Shown: one piece after another, positions 31,477 through 42,865 of the stretch
How positions within the stretch are numbered: the first letter of the stretch is position 1
How the letters are laid out: each line of letters starts with the position of its first letter
Program-made: the position numbers and the translations under genes
Assembly: GCA_030248215.1 (NCBI GenBank)
Contig: JASANG010004127.1
Location: 96,470-160,469 of the forward strand
DNA length: 64,000 bases
DNA from: Enoplolaimus lenunculus
Lineage: Eukaryota; Nematoda; Enoplea; Enoplida; Thoracostomopsidae
Reading direction: 5' to 3'
The notes under the pieces: model-generated
What the model saw: the letters and a program-made list of their open reading frames with translations, nothing else
Database searches by the model: none
What the model was told of the DNA's origin: nothing

Positions 31477-31960
31477 GGGTGTTTTGGTTCCGATCTCAAT
31501 CAAAATAAATTTGGCAAGGCTGGAGGGGGTTGTTAATGTAGGAGTTGATTCTGGAGACCGGATTAAGTGGCAAAGAGTGTAATGCGTTTTAATTGAGAGC
31601 CATTTAGCTATAACTGTGGCTTTTGTCCAAGTATCGAATAATAATTCATGATTAAATTAGGCTTAGGCTTAGGCTTAGGCTTAGAAATAGGCTCATCCAT
31701 ACGCTTAGGCTTAGGCTTAGGTTTATAGGCTTAGGAATATGCTTACACTACTGTTTCGGACCTGTCCTATACATGGGCCGGATGTTTTGGTTCCGATCTC
31801 AATCAAAATAAATTTGGCAAGGCTGGAGGGGGTTGTTAATGTAGGAGTTGATTCTGGAGACCGGATTAAGTGGCAAAGAGTGTAATGCGTTTTAATTGAG
31901 AGCCATTTAGCTATAACTGTGGCTTTTGTCCAAGTATCGAATAATAATTCATGATTAAAT
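31355..31960. repeat. 303-bp direct tandem duplication spanning part of a family A MITE
   Basis: 31355-31657 is repeated at 31658-31960 almost without change (for example CCGGGTGTTTTGG versus CCGGATGTTTTGG). One breakpoint is inside the TTAGGC array, the other in unique flanking DNA. Unequal exchange or slippage in the array is the likely cause. Confidence 0.93.
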
Positions 31961-32066
31961 CCAAAATTGTTCGATCATAACTCGTTAACAAGACGTTTTG
32001 ATTGCAGAAAATTTGAATACAGTAGGATACAGCTTCGAAAGATGCGTTCAATGATATATAATTTGC

Positions 32067-32314
32067 CGATGCGCTATACTTTTGTTGACGTGTGGCGCCG
32101 TCCGTTACCCATACGGCCCCGTCAGTCGCCCGTACTCTCCACCGTCGATCACCCGTACGGCGCCGTAAGTCACCGTGCGCTGTCGTACGCAACTAACTCA
32201 CGTACGATAAAGTATGGTGACGTACGGTGACGGACAGCGCCGTACGCGTGACGCAGGGTGACGGACGGCGCTGGCGGGTGACAGACGGCGCCGAACGTCA
32301 AGTATAGTGCAACC
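32067..32314. mobile_element. Family E element, GC-rich
   Basis: GATGCGCTATACTTTTGTTG at the left and ACGTCAAGTATAGTGCAACC at the right. The interior is CGCCGTCCGTYACC-type sequence arranged as inverted halves around GCAACTAACTCACG. Confidence 0.75.
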
Positions 32315-32773
32315 GTAACTTTTTAACAAAATTTTTTAGGTTCCATAGGGGGTCCTTGTGGTTCGGCCCTTAAAAAATCAAATGATTGAAAAATTCAAAT
32401 TTGGGCGTAGAATGACCAGCACGTGTTCCCAGTGTTAACCTGAATTGCGCGGAAGACGCAAAGTTCTTTGAACTCGCATGACTGATCGGTTTTGTCTCTC
32501 CCCAGATGCCCCGAACCACTCTTTGAGAGTAGGGGGGTCGTACTCGAGGCTATGTTCAACAGGTTTGTCTTGACCCTGGTTTCTTGTTCAACGTTGAATA
32601 TTCCGTGAAAAGATTCATAATTAAAAATGCTTACATCAGTTCAGTTGAATCTCGACCATAAAACCAAAGTTGAAAAATATTTTCTCGCTACCAAGCCTTT
32701 TAGTGAAATTAATTTTGATCAAAAATAGTTCACACGCTTAAAATAATTAGATTTTCAGAATCATGTTAATACC
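32315..32773. other. Intergenic, nothing recognised
   Basis: No gene or named repeat. Confidence 0.4.
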
Positions 32774-33006
32774 AAGAGTCGATAATGACATTCAGACATG
32801 GGTATGCGCAACTTGTTGAATTGTTTCATGGTACGAAATGTACCAGGGCGCGGTGCGTTTGCGCCTTCTACCCCCTACTTTTGAAGGGTCAACGTTAGTG
32901 CACCAGCGTTCCCTTAAAATTTAAGCGGTGAAGTTATTTGTCCCCGGAAAATCACATATAAGTACCGTTAACGCGAAACTTATACCTCCATAAATAAGAG
33001 GGAAGG

Positions 33007-33235
33007 TACACTGTAAAGAGTTGATTTTAACTCAGAATGAGTTGAAACAGTCAGTCTGAGTTAGGATTTGTAAGAACTCAGTATTCTGAGTCAATAAAAT
33101 TCACTCTGACTTAATTTTTCAACTTTCTCAGTTATAAACTGAACTCAGCGTGAGTTAATGTTAACTGTTATTAACTCAGACATAACTAAGTCTCTAGCTG
33201 AGTTGATTTATCAATTCATTGAAATTTACAGTGTA
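33007..33235. mobile_element. Family C foldback MITE nested in family G
   Basis: TACACTGTAAAGAGTTGATT at the left, GAAATTTACAGTGTA at the right, many GAGTT/AACTC units. Confidence 0.8.
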
Positions 33236-33264
33236 AGCCAGAAACGCAACACGCGCTGCATACA

Positions 33265-33685
33265 GTATTGACCCGAATAAGAGGGGAGTAACAAGAGGGG
33301 GGTCCCCCTTTTGAGTACCAATTAATAGGAGTCCGTAACCCTAATAAGATTCCGTAAGCGGATAGAGTCCCTAAACCCTAATTAGAGTCCATAAGTGTCA
33401 ATTACCAGAAACTGTAGCGCATAAAGGACTCCAGGCCCAAATAATTTGAGTTTGAAACTTTAAAGCGACAGTTAAATTTTGAAAGTACATTCATAAGTAT
33501 AGCCTTGCATTATCGCCCTAAACGTTTAATTCAACGGACTGTTGCAGTACCGAATATATATCATGAACGAAGGGCGGCGGAGCGTGGGTTAAAAATAAAT
33601 AACAGTCCGTAACCGAATAACAAGGGGGGACCCTCTGGAGAGGCCAAACAAATATCAGTCCCCCCTCTTATTCGGGTCACTACAG
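33265..33685. mobile_element. Family F element nested in family G, TA target
   Basis: CAGTATTGACCCGAATAAGA at the left, CTCTTATTCGGGTCACTACAG (split) at the right, TA on both sides (33263-33264, 33686-33687). Confidence 0.85.
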
Positions 33686-33743
33686 TACATCCTGTCCATA
33701 CGCTGAATGTGCCCAGTTGCATTATCTTGTTATAAAGAGCATT

Positions 33744-34600
33744 ATCCGCTTTTGTTAATACTAAATGTACATACGCCTAAAATATATATCCAATCCTAGT
33801 TTACTAGCTAACATTTTAGTTGCTTTCATGCAGTGGTGGAACCAGAAATTGCTGGTGTGGGATGCACAGGGGTCAAATGTTCATTTTTGACACATGTTTA
33901 TAATACAATGTCAAAATTTCCTGAGTAATATCCCAATTACCTAAAAGCCCTAATTTCATCCTAATTTCCCGAAAGCTTAGGCTATTCAGATGTTTATTTT
34001 GTTAGCTTAATCATTTAGTGACAGATTTGAATTAATGAGCCAGCGCAAATAAGTACCCACTAAAAACTTAAACTTAAATTATAGCTTAACTAAACTTGAA
34101 TGTAAGTTTAAGTAATACTTAAATCGCTAGACAGACTAACTGAACTTGAATTTTAGGCTTAAGTTAAACTAATTTATTTTTAAGTTTAGGGCGAGATTAA
34201 GCTAAATTATTCTTAGTTTTGTGGTATAAGTGCTGCTAAGAAACTATATATGTTTTTAGAATTCATTAAGTTTAGATTAAGCTGAAAATAAGTCATATTT
34301 CGCTTGAACATAAACATAACCCATTAGTAAAGATTAATTAATCCAGAATGTTCGTTTAATACTGCTAGATTAGCTTAACCCTTTCTCACATGAATATGTT
34401 CAATTTCATATGAGATGTATTTTCAAGGTAAGATTCGAACCCCAGTCTCACGGGATGGAGGCGTTTACGATGACCACAGAGGTATAGGAGCTTGACGCTC
34501 GAGCTGGAGTAGGCTCACGTCTTGTGGAGATTTTGCACTGCGTGTGTACGTTATAAATGTTAAACACTGCTCACAGTGTGTGTATTGCTCGTACATTATT
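33744..34600. other. Intergenic; degenerate AACTTAA-type repeat
   Basis: 34055-34230 is rich in AACTTAA / TTAAGTT words on both strands. About 33831-33890 (GCAGTGGTGGAACCAGAAAT) looks like a worn transposon end. No gene. Confidence 0.4.
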
Positions 34601-34604
34601 GTAT

Positions 34605-36589
34605 TGTTACATAGGGGTTTTAAAAAAATTTGGCGGGAGGTATGAATTTTTAATTACTACCCCCTTACTACTTATTTTGAGCGATTATAGCTTTGAGTAT
34701 TAATTTTACGCAGTATACCCCTACGCTTTAATTTTTTTCATATTTAGTTTTTTTGGGTTTTGGGGGTTTCCCCCTTCATTAAAATTTTCTCATTTTTCAT
34801 TTTCTGTAAAAATTGTAATATGTGTGTTATGTGCAGGTGTGTATTTGTGTATGTGTGCATGTATCAATATTGTTGTAGTTGTTATTATTATTATTATTGT
34901 TGTTGTTGGTTGCATTGTTGTTGTTGTTGTACAGTGTTACTGTACGGGCAAGCCAGCTGTAATTGCAGCTAAACGTGCCCAAGTGATGTTTTACAGGAAT
35001 ATTCACTGGTACGCATGGTATTTGTGTGCTCTAGTTTGTATTTTTTCCTGCATAATATATTGTGGTGCCTGGTTTTAAAGTTTTGCTTGAGTGCGGATTA
35101 CAATTATTATACAGGATAGTGTGCCTCTTGGATAAAATCAACTGGGGTGTAAGGGAAAACAATGCCCACTTAAACTTTAGATACTTCGTAGACTCTGATA
35201 GTCATTTTTGCTATAAGTTCAAAGCGTGTTATTTTAAGCTTAAGAGCTAAAATTAGAATTTTGAAATACGAGTATGGCTATGTAGCCCCGTTTCGGAAAA
35301 TTTAAAATACGATAATTCTAAGAATTTGAAAGCATATTAAAGTCGAGGGAAGTCAAAATATTTATTAGTTCGTGGAATTACTTAAATTTGCGGAATAATT
35401 TTGTTTTGAATTTTGCGGATTTTCGACAAAACATGGGATTTTTTGACTTTTTATGCAATTTTAAAGATCAGGGTTGTTTTCGAAACTTGGAATTCTGGTC
35501 AAAATATTTAATTCGGAGAATTTACTTCAAATTTTAATTTCAAAAATTGTTATAAAAACCCAAGTATTAAGTCAAAATAAGTTTTTTGTATAATTTTGTG
35601 GTAAATTTTTGCTAGAAATCAATTAGAAAAAACCATAAGATTTATAAATTAAATTAAGCATTTAAGTTTCGGAAATTCTTTAGAGTTTTGTGAAGTCGAT
35701 AAAGTTCATGCTGCCCTTTAATTTTACGAGTATAAAAGGGTCGTGCGCTTGCATCTAAAGAGGAGATTCAGTTGTGTATCGCGGCAGAGTTGTTGCCGGT
35801 TGTTATTACGAATTGATGTTTATTAGCTTCTGAGTTTATTTGAGTTTACTTGCTTGATTATAGCACAAGTGTGCTAGTGTTAGGAATTGCTATAGAGTTG
35901 TGTGCAAAATATTGGAGTTTTGTTTAGATAATTTGCGGTCTAAGTCTTGATTTTGGGGAAGCCCTGGGTGTGAATTACTTTGTGTTTCCAAACCCCAAGT
36001 TTGAACATTTTTGGACATATTTCCGGAAAAGTCTCAGAAGACAGTGTTTGTGTGCCTACGGAAGTATAGACCGCAGATAAGTAGTTTATAGAAAAATAGC
36101 AGAGTTTGGTTTGTCCTTAAGGGCACACTGCCGTTTTACTCATTTATTGCCTATTGGTAAATTAGTTTTGTTTTTTGCTGTGTGCAGTAGTAATTGGTGG
36201 CCTGTGTGGCCTTAGTAGAGGTTTGTGGGGTTCGATACAAGTAGTGACTACGAATTGTTTCACGACATTTACGCAGTAATCAGTGGAAATTTTGTGTCGT
36301 ATTTGAACATCCTATCGGATTATTATTTTTTAATTGTGGAAAAGTCTGTGTATCCTGTTTTATTGAGAACTCTTGGGTCTGACACGTAGTTGTGTGTGAA
36401 AATTTTATTTTTTATTGCCGAAGTGTACTGCTCTTTGTGAAGTATAAAGTTTGGTGATTTAGATAGTGGTATTCGAGAATAGAAAAGTGTTTTAGGGTAA
36501 CCCACGGAATACGCTCTTGAATGTTATTGTAATCCAATTCTGGTATATTTTTGGAAGACACTCACGAGTGTTGACCGTGCGACGTTACA
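34605..36589 (+). mobile_element. Candidate solo LTR, about 2 kb
   Basis: It begins TGTTACATAGGGG and ends GACGTTACA, i.e. TG..CA with a six-base inverted tip (TGTTAC/GTTACA), flanked by GTAT at 34601-34604 and 36590-36593. Inside, TATAAAAGGG (35731) lies about 39 bp before a TCAGTT initiator-like site, as in LTR promoters. No internal retroviral region is present, hence solo. Family not assignable. Orientation is taken from the promoter. A long single-copy sequence with chance ends is the alternative. Confidence 0.5.
34888..34932. repeat. (TTG)n/(TTA)n microsatellite
   Basis: TTATTATTATTATTGTTGTT-type run; the valine/isoleucine- and tyrosine/cysteine-rich ORFs here are artefacts. Confidence 0.85.
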
Positions 36590-36837
36590 GTATTTAGTTG
36601 CTCATAGTATACTCTATGAGTGGAAGGCTTAAACTTGAATAGAGTTAGTTATAATTTTTAGAGAATATAATAAAGGTTGTTATGTGTTCAGCAAAATGCT
36701 GATATTTCAATACTTCAGGATAAGTATGGTGGAACAGGATATTCGATTCGGGTTAAAATCGGTGTCGGTTTCCGTTATTGAAATGCTTGAACCGGAAGTT
36801 GCGTTATTCTTATGTTCCAAATGAGCTCTAAATCACT

Positions 36838-37023
36838 TATGTCAAATATAAAAACCTTGCATTATCGCTCAAGCTATTGATACAAGACAAACGTTTAATT
36901 CAACGGATAACTGCAGCACCACCGGATGTTAAAAATAAACAACAGACCGTAACCGAATAACAGGGGCGCTGGCCTATCGAGAGGCCAAATAATTATCAGT
37001 CCTTCTTATTCGGGTCACTACAG
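36838..37023. mobile_element. Family F element, left end missing
   Basis: The right end TTCTTATTCGGGTCACTACAG (split) is followed by TA. Interior words AACCGAATAACAGG and GAGAGGCCAAATAA match the other copies. Confidence 0.7.
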
Positions 37024-37025
37024 TA

Positions 37026-37373
37026 TCCGCTTGCGTTTCCGTTATTTTACTATCCGTTTACACCCAGACAGTCACCGGTACAGGAACAAGTAAACAAAAC
37101 TAAAAGTGTGACAATGTTTGTGGGTATGAAGCTTTTATATATGGGTTGTACCGCAGGTGCCGCGTGTATAAAGCCAGCCGTGGCACCCGAATACCCTGAG
37201 GCTATTTGATATATCACCATGTATGTTTGGGCAAAAAAAACGTTTGCATGTGTATTGCATATATTTACCATACTTTTCCCGTATCGTTTGTTTAAGTTCC
37301 ATTTCTGCTAAAAATATTTATAAAGGATGGATTGTTGGTTGTTTTGTTCCCTGTATGATAATCAAGGGTGTAG
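37026..37373. other. Intergenic, nothing recognised
   Basis: A 73-residue ORF on - (37271-37050) shows no domain. Confidence 0.4.
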
Positions 37374-37545
37374 CGGACCTGTAGCCAAAGGGGGGCCAGG
37401 GGGAGCTCAGCTCACCCCACCCCTGGAAAAATTTATCCCCCCTCTAGAAGATTTTTAACCTTCCTTGTAAGTCATTGAAAACCTTTAAATGACCCTCGTA
37501 AAATTTTTTTAGCCCCCCCAGCAAGGTGAGGTTGCTACAGGCCTG
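37374..37545. mobile_element. Family D hAT-like MITE
   Basis: CGGACCTGTAGCCAAAGGGG at the left and GGTTGCTACAGGCCTG at the right. Flanks GGGTGTAG and GGGCGTAG form an 8-bp target duplication with one mismatch. Confidence 0.85.
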
Positions 37546-37602
37546 GGGCGTAGCCACATTTTGAAGAGTGTAGGGTCGTAGTCTAGAACAAAGTATCTGT
37601 GA

Positions 37603-37763
37603 GGGCCCGTAGCCAGACGATGGCCATAGGGCTTAGCCCGCCGCGATGAATTTCGACCCCGCTAGAAAATTGTTTTAACCTTGTCTGTAAGTCATCAAAA
37701 ACCCTTGTATGCTTGTTTGAATACTTTTCAGCTCCCTTAGCAAGGTGAACTGGCTATACGCCT
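37603..37763. mobile_element. Family D hAT-like MITE
   Basis: GGGCCCGTAGCCAGACGATG at the left and GTGAACTGGCTATACGCCTG at the right, with the GTAAGTCATCAAAAACCCTT segment typical of the family. It lies 58 bp from the previous copy. Confidence 0.75.
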
Positions 37764-38063
37764 GGTTTACTGTCATTGGCGTATTAGAAAATTTCTGATG
37801 ACAGATGCATGTACAGGCAGTTTTCGGAAAAACGGTACCAAAAGTTGTAAGCTTGGAAGCAACTTTATTTACTCTTGAGCGACGGACTCAGGAATTGACC
37901 GTTATGCATACATGTATATGGCGACGAGGGCCGGACTCAACGCTGCTCGATATGAACGCCATTTGCTGAATCTCAGCGAACGTAGCGAGCGAGATGCCAG
38001 ACGCATTTTTTGTATAGAATCCAAGCGATTCATCGTAAGGTTATCTTCAAACTTACAGCGAGA

Positions 38064-38316
38064 GACCCATGTAAAGATCAGGGGCAGAACGTTTTTCTGT
38101 GCTACTAGAAAAGAATAAGCTTAACCTTTGGACCAATTTTTTTGCTTGGTTTATTCTTAGGCTTAGGCTTAGGTTTAGAAATATGCTCATTCTTACGCTT
38201 AGGTTAAATCTACGGCTTAGGCTTAGGTTTAGGCTTAGGAATATATTCGTTCTTACGGTTAGGCTTAGGCTTAGGAATATGCTAATACTGTTCCGCCCCT
38301 GTTCTTTACATTGACC
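38064..38316 (-). mobile_element. Family A telomere-motif MITE
   Basis: GACCCATGTAAAGATCAGGG at the left and CCTGTTCTTTACATTGACC at the right. Flanks CAGCGAGA and CAGCGTGA are an 8-bp target duplication with one mismatch. Three TTAGGC blocks are separated by ATTCTTACG-type spacers. Confidence 0.9.
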
Positions 38317-38531
38317 CAGCGTGACAACTCAACCAATTTTTACCATTAAGACCGTTTGACAGTTAGCAAATTTTTGCGTTCATTGATTGATGTTACAACC
38401 CCGAAATCCCTAACAGAGTGGTCAGTGTGGATTGAAGATGTCCACAATGGCGTGTGGCCGTGTCATCGCTATATGTTGGTATTGTGTACTTTGTAAAGTA
38501 GGCGAAAATTTTCAACCGTATTAACGCCTAC

Positions 38532-38674
38532 GGGTTGCGCTATACTTGACGTCCGGCGTCGTCCGGTGCCGTCCAACACCGTCCGTCACCATACGTTTTC
38601 GTACGTGAGTTATTTGCGTACGATATCGCGCGGTGCCGGAAATCGTTGCAGGTCAACAAGAATATAGCGCAACC
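38532..38674. mobile_element. Family E element, short form
   Basis: GGGTTGCGCTATACTTGACG at the left and AGAATATAGCGCAACC at the right. CG-rich interior without tandem expansion. Confidence 0.8.
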
Positions 38675-38894
38675 GTATATCCAACATATTTCAATAAATT
38701 CGATGGAGCAACACTAAATTTAATGTGGCAAAATTGCTATTATACCGTAAACGAGCTGGATCCACGTAGTTTTGGACCCCCCGACCCAAAACGCGAGGGT
38801 CGGACCCTTCCACCCAGAAGCCACTGGTGGTTACGCTTCTGACCATGACATGACGTTTTCGTAGGTTTTGCAGCAGGTAAACCCAGAAGAGGAT

Positions 38895-39043
38895 AGTCGG
38901 GTTCTTAGCCAAAAGGGGTCAAATTTCGCCGCCCCCCCCGTGGAAAATTGGCAACATAGCTTGTAAGTGAACGAAAACCGTTGTATACCCCTCCTGAAAA
39001 ATTGAACGTCTCCTATTAAGGTGAGCTGGTTACGGGCATATGG
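38895..39043. mobile_element. Family D hAT-like MITE, worn
   Basis: TTCTTAGCCAAAAGGGG, GCTTGTAAGTGAACGAAAAC and GGTGAGCTGGTTACGGGC keep the family order. Confidence 0.6.
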
Positions 39044-39111
39044 ACAAATTTTCTGAGTCTTTTGTTTCATCCTAATAGTCGATGTTAAGATTTTGAAAAC
39101 TTTTTTCCATA

Positions 39112-39242
39112 TCCACTGTAAATTCCACTTAGTCAATTAATCAACTCAGAAAAAGAATTAGTTATTTTTGGTCATTTCTGAGTTAATAACAGTAAAACTC
39201 TCTAGCTGAGTTGATTAATCAATGCATTGGATATTACAGTAC
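39112..39242. mobile_element. Family C foldback MITE
   Basis: CACTGTAAATTCCACTTAGT then AATTAATCAACTCAG, mirrored by GAGTTGATTAATCAATGCAT and ATTACAGTA. Confidence 0.75.
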
Positions 39243-39286
39243 AGGTGCATAGCGTCAAGATTCTTTATATGCACCTAATACCTAGG

Positions 39287-39511
39287 CCCATATCCTCAAA
39301 TGTATATAGCAACTATCATCAGTTAGTGACAGGTTTTCAAACTTACTAAATGTTACAGTTGTTAAATCGCAAGTTAATACAGCAGTAGAGCAAATCATAT
39401 GCAAAAAAGTGCTGTATCATGAGCCTCAACATTCACTGGTTCCAAAGATGAAAGGCCGATTACCAACTGGTGATAGGTGCTACACGCATTTGAGAATACG
39501 AGCCCTAGAAT
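39287..39511. mobile_element. Family H inverted-repeat element
   Basis: GGCCCATATCCTCAAATGTA and AACTATCATCAGTTAGTGAC at the left; CCAACTGGTGATAGGTGCTA and CATTTGAGAATACGAGCCC at the right. Confidence 0.75.
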
Positions 39512-39526
39512 GGATAATGTCCACCT

Positions 39527-39840
39527 TGAAGAAGAGTATGTAACTGTGTACATTCTGTGCACAAAAACAATATAACCAGCGCGCGTTGCGTTTTTAGCAT
39601 ACCATGCTCTCCAGCCAATTCATGGGGGGGGGTGAAATCTTGTCCGACGAACAAAAAGCATAGTATTGCATAGACGACTGACGTACCCCCTTTATATTTT
39701 TAAAATATGGAAAATTATTTCGTATTTTTATTGTGTATTCTGAAATCGACCCCTCCAACAGTATTAAGAAAGGTCTCGCTCACTTTGGTTCATTTTGTAC
39801 CATGCTATTTCGCACCGGCTCCATAAGTTTCTCATCAATG
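39527..39840. mobile_element. Family G element, worn
   Basis: AAGAGTATGTAACTGTGTAC, ATTCTGTGCACAAAAACAAT and GCGCGCGTTGCGTTTTTAGC match the 12050 and 23047 copies. Confidence 0.6.
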
Positions 39841-39902
39841 CTAACATCATTAAGTCTTGGTGATATTAATTAAAATTGTTTTGTCCAGGAGCTCGCAATA
39901 TC

Positions 39903-40348
39903 AGGGTTGCACTGTGCTTTGTTGACGTCACGCACCGTCCGTCACCCGTCTGGCGCCGTGCGTCATACTTCCGGCGCCGTCCGCCACCGTGCGTCATCCG
40001 TGCGGCACCGTTCGTCACCGTCCGTCATTATACGGTATCATACTTATGTACTTTGCGTACCACAACTCACGGTGACGTATAACGCTGAAAGGTGACGTAT
40101 AACGCCGGACAGCGACGTATAACGCCGGACGGTGAGAACGGTGACGTATAACGCAGGACGGTGAGAACGGTGACGTATAACGCCGAACGATGACGTATAG
40201 CGCCGAACGGTGACGTATAACACCGTACGGTGACGTATAACGCCGAACGGTGACGTATAACGCCGAACGGTGACGTATAACGCCGAACGGTGACGTATAA
40301 CGCCGGACGGTGACGGACGACGCCACACGACGAGTATAGCGCAACCCT
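39903..40348. mobile_element. Family E element with 20-bp repeat interior
   Basis: AGGGTTGCACTGTGCTTTGT at the left and CGAGTATAGCGCAACCCT at the right. The interior at 40065-40320 is a 20-bp array of GGTGACGTATAACGCCGAAC with point changes and one variant 27-bp spacing, so it is older than the 10-kb array. ORFs on - are artefacts. Confidence 0.85.
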
Positions 40349-41225
40349 TAATGTTTGACCGTTTGGACATTTTTCATGACCTTATAATCGCGACTGCAAC
40401 TTTTTCCTGACAGGCTTCCTTCGAATAGCGAAACCCACTTGCCAATTTCAGTCCGCGGTGCACCTAAACCAGATGTTGTACTTCAACTTTGTCCATTTAT
40501 TTACCAGTTACCACGAACGAAATGTAATATTAATTAAGCACCAAGAGAGTTTCAGTTAGCTTTGACAAAGCTTACAATTTCTCTAAAGACACTTTTTCTG
40601 TTTGTCTTCGCTGTTCTAAAGCCGAATTTGTTGAGTACGTCGCATAAATATTTTATTTGATTTCTAGTTGTGGTTTATGGTTATTTTGGTTCTGTTTTAG
40701 TTGTTTTTGCGTTGCCGACCAGAATATAAATAAATAATATATAAAACCTCAGATGGTTGTATGTGTTATATATATGCACACACACACATATATATATATA
40801 AATATGTATATGTATATATATATATAATGGCGGATGCACCGAAATTTTTAAGATTACGATGAATATATATTGCTCAGTATCAAAGTGACACCGATGCCAT
40901 TAAACTGAAGCGGATACAAATACATATAACAGATTCAAACCCTTGTGAATATTTTGACTCGCTGGTAAATTATGCAAAATTCTTGGAAGAACATCTTAGG
41001 ATTTTCTGTTTCACTATACGTCGAATTGGGATGCCCGCAGGCCTGAATTTAGTGTAAACATACTAAGCTCTAATTTAATACCAGATCCAGTATTTTGCGG
41101 TGGGGGGAGTACAGTTTTTGTGTTCCGAAATTTTACAGTATTGAAGCGCATTTTTAGCAATTTTTTTACATCTTTTAAGATATAAGGTTAGCTGATTTCG
41201 CCGAAAGCCCAAATTTTTTAAGTTC
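40349..41225. other. Intergenic with (CA)n/(TA)n microsatellite
   Basis: 40770-40827 is a CACACA then TATATA simple repeat. Nothing else recognised. Confidence 0.55.
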
Positions 41226-41674
41226 TTAGACCGTATTCTCAAATGTAAATACACTGCAAAAAATGGGGAGTCAAATTGACTCTCTGACAAGTAGGCTTTT
41301 CCTGACTACACAAACTGAGTCAAAATTCGACTCCGCCAGAGTCAAATTTGATTCACTGAATCGCTCAGTGAGTCGAATTTGACTCTGGCGGAGTCGAGTT
41401 TGACTTTAGTTTGTGTAGTCAGGAAAAGCCTATTTCCCACAGAGTCAATTTGACTCCCCATTTTTACAGTGTAGCATCTATCATCAGTTAGCGATAGGTT
41501 TTCAATCAGGCGAATGTTTGCAATTGCGAGTGTCAACATTCAGTATACAAGTAGAGCAAATCAAACGCGAACAATGTGCTCAATCTTGAACCTAACCATT
41601 CGTTTGTTTGAAAGTTACAAGACCTATCATCAACTGGTGATATGTGCTACACATATTTAAGAGTACGGGGCCTT
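41226..41674. mobile_element. Family H element split by a family B insertion
   Basis: CCGTATTCTCAAATGTAAA at the left continues after the insertion as GCATCTATCATCAGTTAGCG and ends CATCAACTGGTGATATGTGC then TTAAGAGTACGGGGCC. Confidence 0.8.
41252..41471. mobile_element. Family B foldback MITE nested in family H, TA target
   Basis: CACTGCAAAAAATGGGGAGT at the left, CTCCCCATTTTTACAGTG at the right, TA at 41250-41251 and 41472-41473. The uninterrupted 39287 copy shows the empty site (ATGTATATAGCAACTATC). Confidence 0.88.
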
Positions 41675-42488
41675 GATGTAACCCCGCGATATTTTTCACC
41701 TGGTTGGTTAGAAAACACATTGAAACCTTTAGATGAAACATTGGCGTCTTTATCCCGGTACGGTGCCGGTCAATAGATACCCAAACCGCCGCCTACGAAC
41801 CACTTTTTAGGTTGTTGAGCTTATCGACTTAGCTTTTGGTTTGCACGCAACTGGTCAAATTTAGCCTGTTTTTTGCGATTTAGGGAAGTTAAATAAACTG
41901 CTTACAAGTGAACGAACAATTAATCAGGCAACTTTTTGATGGAATCGTGTTCAAAAGTTGAGCTTACGTTCCTAGTCACGACAATAAGTTATTTGAGGTA
42001 ATGGGTTTCTGGTTCATAATGCCACGAGCAGGAGAGGAAAGCTAAGATTTCATTTCGCAAGAGTAGGTATCTATAAATTGGTACAAATATTTTTTGCAAG
42101 CAAGAGACACAGCGGAACTTGCTGGGTGGGACAAAACAAATTTAGGACTGACAGGCCATTAATTAAACGTTTATAGACTCATTTTTTTGCTTGACTTAGG
42201 CTTAGGCCTCCGCGCTATGCGCTTCCGTAATGAATCCCTGGTACTGCTGCTTTCACCGTGCTCACATTGAGCTACCGTGACACCGTTCCAATTAAATGCC
42301 TATTCCGGCCTAAGTCACCCGAGACACTACGCAATTCAACTCCGAAAATAAATATACTAGTTTACGCCCAAAATCTGCTATGTCCCCTGTGGATGCCCAG
42401 GTTAACTGGCTGTGGAGATGGAACAAATTTAGTAACAGGCGTGCGGAGTTCTTTGTGTCCATTACGAGCGGTGCTAAAAGTATTTTAC
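41675..42488. other. Intergenic; trace of family A at about 42160-42210
   Basis: TTTTTTGCTTGACTTAGGCT is a remnant of the family A interior. No gene recognised. Confidence 0.45.
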
Positions 42489-42672
42489 GGGCTCAAGCCT
42501 GTGGCCAGCTAACCTTGCTAGGAGGGGGACTTGAAAATTTGTAGCAGGGGCATACAAAGGTTTGCGATGACATTTAAGCCTGTTTCAATCATTTCTAGGG
42601 GGAGGCAAAGTTTTTCCAGGTGGCAATCAACCCCCCCTCCACCAGCAAGGCTTCTCTGGCTACGGGCTTGTA
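42489..42672. mobile_element. Family D hAT-like MITE
   Basis: AGCCTGTGGCCAGCTAACCT at the left and CTCTGGCTACGGGCTTG at the right. Confidence 0.7.
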
Positions 42673-42865
42673 CGGGATACCGTACAATTTCTCGGGCGTC
42701 TAACGTCTTCTTTAGCTACCGACACGATAAACATAGTGAGCGATAGCGGTTTTGGCCTTTAGAAGGATTTGAATTCATTGTAAACCCCACTAAAATGCCA
42801 TAATTGAGAGCCTAGAATAGCTAATATTTAGGAAAACATTTAAGCGAAATGCCCTCAGTGTATAG

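Larger units (their letters stand above)
32774..33743. mobile_element. Family G element carrying nested family C and family F insertions
   Basis: AAGAGTCGATAATGAC at the left; its other parts (GAAACGCAACACGCGCTGCA and, after the family F copy, GAATGTGCCCAGTTGCATTA) appear in inverse order at the right. Two younger elements interrupt it. Confidence 0.65.

Noticed and set aside
34428-34525. tRNA-like sequence on - (box-B-like GGGGTTCGAATC)
   Set aside because: The T-stem does not pair well and no convincing D-arm, anticodon arm or acceptor stem can be drawn; at best a tRNA relic.
34760-35078. Cys/Tyr-rich and Val/Ile-rich ORFs
   Set aside because: Produced by a TTG/TTA microsatellite inside the candidate LTR.
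39876-40370. Histidine/arginine-rich ORFs on both strands
   Set aside because: They read the 20-bp array and CG-rich interior of a family E element.
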